Assembly (NCBI RefSeq): GCF_029868325.1
Contig: NZ_JARWNW010000165.1
Location: 1 to 61,131 of the forward strand
Length of the DNA: 61,131 nt
Direction of reading: 5' to 3'
Source: Nocardia carnea
Lineage (GTDB): Bacteria; Actinomycetota; Actinomycetes; Mycobacteriales; Mycobacteriaceae
Position numbers and translations under genes: made by a program. Positions 55,114 to 61,131 of the stretch are shown here, one piece after another (the stretch's first letter is position 1; every line of letters begins with the position of its first letter). Under the pieces are notes generated by a model. The model ran no database searches and had not been told where the DNA came from. It saw nothing but the letters and a program-made list of their open reading frames with translations.

Positions 55114-56157
55114 TCACTGGAAGATGTTTTCCCAGTCGTTGCGGTACTTTTCGGCGCCTTCGCCGACGGTCACCTCGAGGTTCTGGTCGGGAATGTCCTG
55201 CGCCACCGCCAGCGACCCCTCGATACCGGGCAGGACAGACCCGTATCCGGGTGACGTCGCCTGCTGGCCGGACCGGCTCACCATGAAGTCCGCGAGTACC
55301 TGCGCGGCATTGGGGTGCGGGGCCGAACCCAGGGCGAGGCCGTACCAGCGCGCACCCCACACCGCCGGTCCGGCGGTCCAGCCGACGGGCGCGCCGGCGG
55401 CCTGTTCGGGCAGCATCGGGTTGCACATCAGCGCGGCCACGATTTCGCCGGAGGCCAGTGCCTGCCCGAGTGGTTGTGAGCTCGGGTAGATACGCGGCGA
55501 GTTCTGCGCGAGCCGGTCGAGGAATTCGCGGCCGCCGTAGTGCTCCTCGATATGGTCGTAGTAGTCGATGTAGGTCGGCGAGGTGGCCGGGGTGACGATC
55601 CCGACCTTGCCTTTCAGCGCCGGGTCGAGCAGATCGTGGGCTGTCCGGATGCCCTTGGGGTATGCGGCGGTGTTCCAGCCGAATCCGAGGACCACCGCGC
55701 CCTCGAGGAAGAACTTTCCGTCGACAACACTGTCGGCGCGCCGGTACTCGGGCGCGTCGAACGCGGGGCCGATCACCTCCACCGCCTTGTCGGTGTCTGC
55801 GGCTGCCTGCATCCAGGCGGCATCGGTGATCACCGCGATATCCCCGGCGCCCTTGCCCGTGCGGGCTTCGATATCGACGCGGAAGAGCAGATCGGAGTCC
55901 ACGCCCCGGACCACGGTCAGATCGATACGAGGATAAGCCTTTTCGAAGGCCCGCTCGAGATCCGCAAGCACCGGTTGCGCTTGGGTCGAGTAGATCGTGA
56001 CGGAGCCCTCTTCGTTCGCCGCCGCCACCACCTCGTCCCACGATCCGGAGACCGGCCGGGACACCGCGGTGGAGCCACCGCATCCGGCGAGAGTCAGGGT
56101 GATCGCTCCCAGCACCGCTGCCGTCCCCAGAACCCTCGTTCGAAGGGTTTTCCGCAT
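55114..56157 (-). CDS. Iron-type ABC substrate-binding lipoprotein (copy 1)
   Basis: 347 residues. Lipobox LTLTLAGC region, then a type II binding fold of the AfuA/FbpA or 2-aminoethylphosphonate group (VTIYSTQAQPVLADLERAFE; FGWNTAAYPKGIRTAHDLLD; LKGKVGIVTPATSPTYIDYY). Lacks the adjacent tyrosines typical of Fe(III) ligands as far as I can see, so an organic anion is as likely. Closely parallels the protein at 58328-59365. GAGG 5 bases before the ATG. Confidence 0.85.
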   Translation of the reverse strand: MRKTLRTRVLGTAAVLGAITLTLAGCGGSTAVSRPVSGSWDEVVAAANEEGSVTIYSTQAQPVLADLERAFEKAYPRIDLTVVRGVDSDLLFRVDIEARTGKGAGDIAVITDAAWMQAAADTDKAVEVIGPAFDAPEYRRADSVVDGKFFLEGAVVLGFGWNTAAYPKGIRTAHDLLDPALKGKVGIVTPATSPTYIDYYDHIEEHYGGREFLDRLAQNSPRIYPSSQPLGQALASGEIVAALMCNPMLPEQAAGAPVGWTAGPAVWGARWYGLALGSAPHPNAAQVLADFMVSRSGQQATSPGYGSVLPGIEGSLAVAQDIPDQNLEVTVGEGAEKYRNDWENIFQ

Positions 56158-56261
56158 ACTTACCTCATCCTTTCTGTGGCGGACGGCCCGTGCCCGATCG
56201 GAGATTCCCGGGTCCGCCCGCCGGTCACGCCGGTGGCCGGCGTAGTTCGGTGGGGCTCCGG

Positions 56262-58205
56262 TCACCCGGCCGGTGCGTGTACCTGCGCGCTTTCGAGAAT
56301 CGCTGCCGCGGCCGCGTATCCTTCGGCGACAGCGTGCGATACCCGCCGGGGGACGAGGGCGTCGCCGATGACCTGCACTCTGGCCTGCGGTAGCTGCTCC
56401 GGGAAGGGGCGCCAGTCGGTGGCGAGCCGTTCACCCACGACCACCACCCGATCGCAGGCCAGCTCACGCAACTCACCCGACAACGCGTTGCGGTAGCCGA
56501 CGATGGTGCCCGGTCCGCCGTCGCGCACCTCGGCCGATGCGGCCTGGACGATGAAATCCACCGGGCGGCCCGCCAGCCGGCGCAGCAATTGCACCCGGCT
56601 TTCCGCCGGTATCCCCGCCGCGATCGCCTGGCCCGGGACCAGCACGGTGACCCGGCCGGCGCCTCCGGCCAGCGCCGCTTCCACGGCGCCGAGCGCGGGC
56701 CAGTAGCCGAACCCGTCGTCGACCACCACCACATGGTTGCCGGGCCAGATCTGCCGCGGATCGGTGAGGACCGAGGTGGTCGTCACGGCGTGGGGTGTTG
56801 CGGTCTCGGTGGCGCCGGTCGCCACGATGATCTCGTCGAAATCGGTGAGATCCGCCGGCGATACCCGGTGTCCCAGTTCTGTCCGGACACCGTCCAGGTT
56901 GTCCTGGTAGTAACGCAACAGCGCCGACCAGCCTGTCCGGTTCGGTGCCTGCGCGGCGGTGCTCAGCTGGCCGCCGATCCGGGGCTTCGCGTCGAAGAGG
57001 GTGACGTTGTGCGATGGTGCCAGCCGGAGGGCGGCTTCCAGGCCCGCCGGTCCGGCGCCGACGACGGCGACCCGACCCGCTCGGTCGCGCGATCGGCCGA
57101 AGCGTAAGGGCCGCGCCGGGCGGGCCGAGTGGCCGGGCGGCGCCAAGACCGGGTTCACCGTGCACAGCAATACCGGGGTGAATGAGCGGCAGTCCTCGTT
57201 ACAGGACACGCAGGGCCGTATCCGGGAGTCCTCGCCGCGCAGGAGTTTCGCCGCGATATCCGGGTCGGCGATGAAGGGCCGCGCCATCCCGACCAGGTCC
57301 GCGCCTGCGGCGAGGGCACCTTCGATATCCGGTCGCGACCGGAACGCCTGGGAAACCAGCAACGGCCGGGTGGTTGCCGCGCGAAGCCGCTCCACCAGCG
57401 GTAGCAGCGGCGGTTCGGCGGTGGCCATATCGCGGACGTAGGTGGTGCGCACGCCCGCCGTGACATTGAGATAGCCGAACATATCCAGTAGCGGTAGTAG
57501 TTCGCACAGACCGTCGGCATCCAGTCCCGCCTCCTCGGCGCCGTCGATCGAAAGTCGCACGCCGACAACGAGACCGGGGCATGTTCGGGTGATGGCGGCG
57601 TGCAGCCGGTGCAGTATCAGGACCCGGTCGGCGCAGGTGGCGGCATCGGCCCGGATGTTCGTTACCGGGGAGAGGAACTGCGCCAGCAGGTATCCATGGG
57701 CGGCGTGCAGTTCCACCGCCGCGAACCCCGCTTCGGCGGCATGGCGGGAACTGCGGACGAAATCGGCGATCACCCGGTCGATATCGCTGTCCGACAGCAC
57801 CCGTGCGCGGACCGGTTCGCGCGGTGACCGGATCGCCGACGGTGCGATCGGATGTTCCCAGATCTCGGCGCCCAGGGTCTCGCGTCCCAGATGTACGAGC
57901 TGGCAGACCGGTATCGCGCCGCCTTCGGCGATCGCCCGTGCGCGCCGGCGCAACCCGGGAACCGCGTCCGGCAGGGAGGCGTCGGTGATGTTTCCTGTCC
58001 GGTTGCCGGAGTCCGATCCGGCCACCGTTCCGCCCGCGATCACCATGGCCGCACCTCCGGTCCCGCAGCGGCGCCAGTAGTCGTCGTCGCCGTGCTGGGC
58101 AGTGCCGGCGCTGACCACGCCGGAGCCGTGTGCGGTCGCTACCAGGCGATTGCGCAGCTCGAGGCCGCCTATCCGCAGTGGGGACGACAGGAGAGGGGAG
58201 ACCAA
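56262..58205 (-). CDS. OYE-type 2,4-dienoyl-CoA reductase-like flavoprotein
   Basis: 647 residues. N-terminal FMN TIM barrel of the old-yellow-enzyme family (LRIGGLELRNRLVATAHGSG; ELHAAHGYLLAQFLSPVTN; GMARPFIADPD), a [4Fe-4S] motif (CVSCNEDCRSF with a later Cys in LLCTVNP), then an FAD/NAD(P) domain (VAVVGAGPAGLEAALRL). Same architecture as FadH, trimethylamine dehydrogenase and BaiH/BaiCD; these reduce conjugated enones or demethylate amines. TTG start at 58203-58205 with AAGGAGG 5 bases upstream. First gene of the minus-strand operon. Confidence 0.87.
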   Translation of the reverse strand: MVSPLLSSPLRIGGLELRNRLVATAHGSGVVSAGTAQHGDDDYWRRCGTGGAAMVIAGGTVAGSDSGNRTGNITDASLPDAVPGLRRRARAIAEGGAIPVCQLVHLGRETLGAEIWEHPIAPSAIRSPREPVRARVLSDSDIDRVIADFVRSSRHAAEAGFAAVELHAAHGYLLAQFLSPVTNIRADAATCADRVLILHRLHAAITRTCPGLVVGVRLSIDGAEEAGLDADGLCELLPLLDMFGYLNVTAGVRTTYVRDMATAEPPLLPLVERLRAATTRPLLVSQAFRSRPDIEGALAAGADLVGMARPFIADPDIAAKLLRGEDSRIRPCVSCNEDCRSFTPVLLCTVNPVLAPPGHSARPARPLRFGRSRDRAGRVAVVGAGPAGLEAALRLAPSHNVTLFDAKPRIGGQLSTAAQAPNRTGWSALLRYYQDNLDGVRTELGHRVSPADLTDFDEIIVATGATETATPHAVTTTSVLTDPRQIWPGNHVVVVDDGFGYWPALGAVEAALAGGAGRVTVLVPGQAIAAGIPAESRVQLLRRLAGRPVDFIVQAASAEVRDGGPGTIVGYRNALSGELRELACDRVVVVGERLATDWRPFPEQLPQARVQVIGDALVPRRVSHAVAEGYAAAAAILESAQVHAPAG

Positions 58206-58233
58206 AAGTTCCTCCTTGAACTGGATTCACTTC

Positions 58234-58239
58234 ATATTA
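58234..58239 (-). promoter_or_regulatory. -10 element for the OYE operon
   Basis: Minus-strand TAATAT lies 17 bases upstream of the AAGGAGG ribosome site. No good -35 is seen at 17-18 bases, suggesting an activator or weak promoter. Confidence 0.35.
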
Positions 58240-58253
58240 TTGCCACAAGGTGA

Positions 58254-58282
58254 TTGACACCACAATGGGTATGGCATAGTTT
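58254..58282 (+). promoter_or_regulatory. Consensus promoter for the binding-protein operon
   Basis: TTGACA (58254-58259), 17-base spacer, TAGTTT (58277-58282): a near-perfect SigA-type promoter directed at the binding protein gene at 58328. Confidence 0.65.
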
Positions 58283-58284
58283 CA

Positions 58285-58298
58285 AACTGACATCAGTT
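58285..58298. promoter_or_regulatory. Palindromic operator at the transcription start
   Basis: AACTGACATCAGTT is a perfect dyad (AACTGA-CA-TCAGTT) starting 2 bases after the -10. A repressor bound here would block transcription from the strong plus promoter. A related half-site (TCAGTTC) follows directly. No regulator gene lies in the visible part of the cluster. Confidence 0.6.
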
Positions 58299-58327
58299 CA
58301 GTTCTGCGGGATGTGGGTATTCGCACT

Positions 58328-59365
58328 ATGAAGTTGCTGTTCCAGGCCACGGCGGCCGTCGCGGCCCTCGCCGTCACCTCCGTCCTCACCGCCTGTGGGG
58401 CGAGCCCCGGAACGACGGCCCCGGTATCGGGCACATGGGACGAAGTAATCGCCGCCGCCGAGAGCGAGGGCAGCGTCCTGCTCTACTCGAGCCAGAAACC
58501 GGCCAATCTCGAACGGCTGGAGAAGGCCTTCGAAACGGCCTATCCCCGGATCGATCTGGAATTCGTCCGGGGCACCGACGCCGATATCAATCCCCGCGTG
58601 GAAACCGAGAACCGGACCGGCCGCGGAACCGCGGACGTCCATATGCTCACCGACGCCACCTGGATCTCCAACGCCGCCCAATCGGGCAACTATTCGACCG
58701 AACTGGTCGGGCCGAATGTGCGAGCACCGGAATACCGGCCGGAGAGCAGTGTGCTGGAAAACCGGTTCGCGCTCAGCAGCGCGGCCGTCTTCGCCCTGGG
58801 CTGGAACACCGAGGCAGTGCCCGGCGGCCTGGCCTCACCGCGCGACATCCTCGACCCGAAATACACCGGCAAGATCGGCATCGTCAACCCGACCGGTATC
58901 GCGTCCTACGTCGATCTCTACCGGTATTACGCCGACACCTACGGCGCCGACTACTGGGAGCGGATGGCCGAGCTGAAACCCCGGATATATCCGAGCGCAC
59001 TCGGTATCGCACAGGCCCTGACCTCGGGCGAGATCGCGGTGACCCCGTCGGTGCAGCCGCTGGTGACCGAGGTGGCCGCAGGCGCACCGGTCGACTGGGC
59101 CCTGCCACCGCAACCGTGGGGAACACCCTGGTACAGCCACGTGGTGAGTGTCGCGCCGCATCCGAATGCCGCCCAGGTGCTGGTCGATTTCCTGGCGACT
59201 CGCGAGGGACAGACGGCGCTCAACGACGGCTACGCCGCGGCGCTGCCCGATATCCCGGGCGCCGTTGTGCAGGCGCAGGATATCGCCGCACCAGATACCC
59301 GCGATCTGACACCGGACAAGGTCGCGCAGTACTCCCAGGAATGGGCCCGGCGCTTCCAGAGCTGA
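58328..59365 (+). CDS. Iron-type ABC substrate-binding lipoprotein (copy 2)
   Basis: 345 residues. Lipobox TSVLTAC, then the same fold as the protein at 55114-56157, with parallel stretches throughout (VSGTWDEVIAAAESEGSV vs VSGSWDEVVAAANEEGSV; ALGWNTEAVPGGLASPRDIL). The two are clear paralogues on opposite strands. A weak ribosome site precedes the ATG; GTG at 58313 is an alternative. Followed by an SDR and an ABC ATPase in the same direction. Confidence 0.85.
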   Translation: MKLLFQATAAVAALAVTSVLTACGASPGTTAPVSGTWDEVIAAAESEGSVLLYSSQKPANLERLEKAFETAYPRIDLEFVRGTDADINPRVETENRTGRGTADVHMLTDATWISNAAQSGNYSTELVGPNVRAPEYRPESSVLENRFALSSAAVFALGWNTEAVPGGLASPRDILDPKYTGKIGIVNPTGIASYVDLYRYYADTYGADYWERMAELKPRIYPSALGIAQALTSGEIAVTPSVQPLVTEVAAGAPVDWALPPQPWGTPWYSHVVSVAPHPNAAQVLVDFLATREGQTALNDGYAAALPDIPGAVVQAQDIAAPDTRDLTPDKVAQYSQEWARRFQS

Positions 59366-59405
59366 TCCGGCCCCACCGTTCCCGATACATCGACGAAGGA
59401 TAGGC

Positions 59406-60188
59406 ATGGACGATACGGCCGAGCCCTGGCACGGCACCCACGTACTGGTGACCGGGGCATCCGGGGGGATAGGCGGCGCGACCGCCGAACTGTTCGTCGC
59501 ACAGGGCGCGACGGTCTACCTCACCGATATCGACGATATCGCCGGCCGGGAACGCGCGCGAGCGCTGGGTCCGCGGGCCCACTACCACCACCTCGACGTC
59601 ACCGACGAAGCCGGCTGGCAGGCGGTGGCCCGCGCGATGCAGCAGTCCGGGCACCGAATGAATGTGCTGGTCAACAGTGCCGGAACCGCAATGAAAGCGA
59701 CGCTGGCGCAGACCACGCTCGACGAGTTCCGCCGGATGATCGACCAGCACCTGGTCGGGACATTCCTGGGATTGCGCACCGCGGCCGCGGCGATGACCGC
59801 GGGCGGTTCGGTCGTCAACATCTCATCGCTGCGCGGTGTCCTGGCCACCGCCGAACTCGGGGCCTACGGCGCCGCCAAATCCGGTGTGCGCGCATTGACG
59901 AAGGTTGCCGCACTGGAACTGGCCGAACAGGGTGTCCGGGTGAATTCGGTATGCCCCGGCAGTATCACCACCGAGATCACCGCGGCACCCGGCTTCGCCG
60001 CCGACGACGTAGCGGCGTATGTCCGCAGTATTCCGATGCAGCGCCGGGGCGCCCCCGCCGAAGTCGCGTCGGTGATCGCGTTCCTGGCCGGCAGTGCGAG
60101 CAGCTATGTCACCGGAACCGATCTTCTCGTCGACGGCGGCACCGCCGCCGGCGTCCGCACTCCGAAACTCTCGACCCAGAAGGCATGA
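59406..60188 (+). CDS. SDR-family oxidoreductase
   Basis: 260 residues. VTGASGGIGGATAELF cofactor loop, Asp-Ile-Asp after strand 2 (NAD preference), NSAG, catalytic Ser in VNISSLRG, YGAAKSG (Tyr/Lys), and DLLVDGGTAAG end motif. Only a few bases before the ABC ATPase gene (GGCATGAGATG), so co-transcribed. Acts with the cluster's other redox enzymes on an unknown alcohol or ketone. Confidence 0.87.
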   Translation: MDDTAEPWHGTHVLVTGASGGIGGATAELFVAQGATVYLTDIDDIAGRERARALGPRAHYHHLDVTDEAGWQAVARAMQQSGHRMNVLVNSAGTAMKATLAQTTLDEFRRMIDQHLVGTFLGLRTAAAAMTAGGSVVNISSLRGVLATAELGAYGAAKSGVRALTKVAALELAEQGVRVNSVCPGSITTEITAAPGFAADDVAAYVRSIPMQRRGAPAEVASVIAFLAGSASSYVTGTDLLVDGGTAAGVRTPKLSTQKA

Positions 60189-60189
60189 G

Positions 60190-61131
60190 ATGACGTCGCA
60201 ATTCACCGTTTCCGGCCTCACCAAAACCTACGGCAGCAACGTTGTCGTCGACCGGCTCGACCTCACCATCGAGGAGGGCGAATTCCTGGTGCTGCTCGGT
60301 CCGAGCGGGTGCGGGAAGACCACGACGCTGCGTTGTCTCGCGGGGCTGGAAACACCCCAGGACGGTGCGATCGCATTCAAGGACCGGCCCGTTTTCGATG
60401 CCGGCTCCCGGCTGAATGTGCCCGCGCATAAACGCAATATCGGGATGGTTTTCCAGTCCTACGCGCTGTGGCCGCATATGACCGTCCGCAACAATATCCG
60501 CTACCCGCTGAAGGTGCGGAAGATGAAAGAAGCCGTCGCCGAGGGCGCGGTGGAGGCTGCCGCCGAGATGGTCGATTGCGGGGCCTTGCTCGACCGGTAT
60601 CCGTCGCAACTCAGCGGCGGGCAGCAACAGCGCGTGGCTGTCGCCCGCGGTCTGGTGGCGCGGCCCGATCTGGTGCTGTTCGACGAACCGCTGAGCAATC
60701 TCGACGCCCGGCTACGCGATCAGGTGCGCACCCAGATCCACCAGTTGCATCAAAAACTCGGATTCACCGCGGTATTCGTCACCCATGACCAGTCCGAGGC
60801 CTTCGCCCTGGGCGACCGGCTCGCCATCATGAAGGCCGGCAAGATCGAACAGTACGATGCGCCCGAACAGGTCTTCGAGAATCCGGTATCGGACTATGTC
60901 GCCGCCTTCATCGGGATGAGCAACAAGCTGTCGCTGCGGCGCGGGCACGACGGCTGGGAGACCTCCGCCGGCGACCCGATCGACCTCACGCATGCCGTGG
61001 TGCGCGCTTACGCGGGCCGGCCCACCCCCCCCGGGGGCCGGGTGCGGGCCGCCGATGTGGTGTTTAACGCCCGGGGCGGTGTGGTGGCGCGGGGCAATGT
61101 AGCCCAGCCCGCCCCACAGGTGACCTACGAG
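60190..61131 (+). CDS. ABC importer ATPase (partial, cut by window end)
   Basis: 314 residues visible, open at the right edge. Walker A GPSGCGKTTTLR, Q-loop VFQSYALWPHM, signature LSGGQQQRVAVARG, Walker B LVLFDEPLSNLD, H-loop VTHDQSEA: a complete NBD of the PotA/FbpC/MalK group, followed by a TOBE-like domain start. Serves one or both binding proteins; the permease gene is expected beyond the window. The last 110 bases include a run of eight C and may be of lower quality. Confidence 0.9.
   Translation, partial: MTSQFTVSGLTKTYGSNVVVDRLDLTIEEGEFLVLLGPSGCGKTTTLRCLAGLETPQDGAIAFKDRPVFDAGSRLNVPAHKRNIGMVFQSYALWPHMTVRNNIRYPLKVRKMKEAVAEGAVEAAAEMVDCGALLDRYPSQLSGGQQQRVAVARGLVARPDLVLFDEPLSNLDARLRDQVRTQIHQLHQKLGFTAVFVTHDQSEAFALGDRLAIMKAGKIEQYDAPEQVFENPVSDYVAAFIGMSNKLSLRRGHDGWETSAGDPIDLTHAVVRAYAGRPTPPGGRVRAADVVFNARGGVVARGNVAQPAPQVTYE

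Noticed and set aside
55114..56157. Firm assignment as a ferric-iron (FbpA) uptake system
   Set aside because: The neighbours are carbon-redox enzymes and I could not find the paired iron-ligand tyrosines, so the ligand is left open.
52904..58205. A true bile-acid 7-alpha-dehydroxylation (bai) operon
   Set aside because: OYE-type, flavoprotein and SDR genes are shared with many pathways; no BaiB ligase, BaiE dehydratase or BaiF transferase is seen.
1..61131. CRISPR arrays, tRNA/rRNA genes, insertion sequences, prophage, plasmid origin
   Set aside because: None seen; the few repeats found are short, local and explained individually.

Overview
The window is very GC-rich and gene-dense and reads as chromosomal DNA from an actinomycete, most likely Nocardia or a close relative in the Nocardiaceae. 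This rests on gene content and protein resemblance, not on a database search: a mycobacterial-type nuo operon preceded by an Rv3143-like receiver protein, an EthA-type Baeyer-Villiger monooxygenase, an F420-type LLM oxidoreductase, a complete conservon (cvnABCD), ectABCD, an Erm methyltransferase, a CYP157-like P450, and frequent GTG/TTG starts and ATGA overlaps. No tRNA, rRNA, CRISPR array, insertion sequence or prophage was recognised. Start codons were chosen from Shine-Dalgarno spacing and family lengths.

Layout. 1-240 is a patchwork: the 5' part of a response-regulator gene (+), a reversed piece of a Ser/Thr kinase, then the 3' part of nuoJ. 240-10548 (-) holds nuoA-B-C-D-E-F-G-(H+I)-J of respiratory complex I, with nuoH and nuoI in one continuous reading frame; nuoK-N are not present. 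10820-11239 is a degenerate receiver protein in the position of Rv3143. 11324-16180 holds a Nudix hydrolase, conservon cvnA-B-C-D and a DUF779-like protein. 16483-22546 is mixed metabolic and redox genes (small lipoprotein, LLM oxidoreductase, EthA-like BVMO, CoA-disulfide-reductase-like flavoprotein, PP2C phosphatase with an N-terminal zinc ribbon). 22758-28300 holds a small protein, a two-component system and the ectoine/hydroxyectoine operon ectABCD. 28308-31048 (-) is a probable macrolide-resistance pair: an MFS efflux pump followed by an erm gene, each preceded by short upstream reading frames; the erm leader peptide contains the Arg-Leu-Arg macrolide-arrest motif and is followed by hairpins. 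31482-39579 (-) holds a Thr/Pro-rich Sel1-repeat protein, a membrane Ser/Thr kinase of unusual architecture, a 36-residue microprotein, a CYP157-like P450 and a PucR-type regulator. 39794-44635 (+) is a complete branched-chain-amino-acid-type ABC importer. 44709-52731 is mixed: a secreted glycine-rich protein, a YeiH/LysR divergent pair, enoyl-CoA hydratase, a homogentisate-dioxygenase-like cupin, an esterase, an MFS exporter and a SnoaL-like protein. 52904-61131 is a divergently transcribed catabolic/uptake cluster (two paralogous iron-type binding lipoproteins, an ABC ATPase cut by the window end, an old-yellow-enzyme/dienoyl-CoA-reductase fusion, an FAD oxidoreductase and two SDRs) around a strong promoter carrying a palindromic operator.

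The most unusual items are the putative macrolide-responsive erm leader, the fused nuoH-nuoI gene, the kinase/Sel1/microprotein/P450 stretch, the possible enone-reducing uptake cluster at the right end, and the left edge, where the nuo operon breaks off into unrelated fragments and which is most simply explained as an assembly or rearrangement junction.
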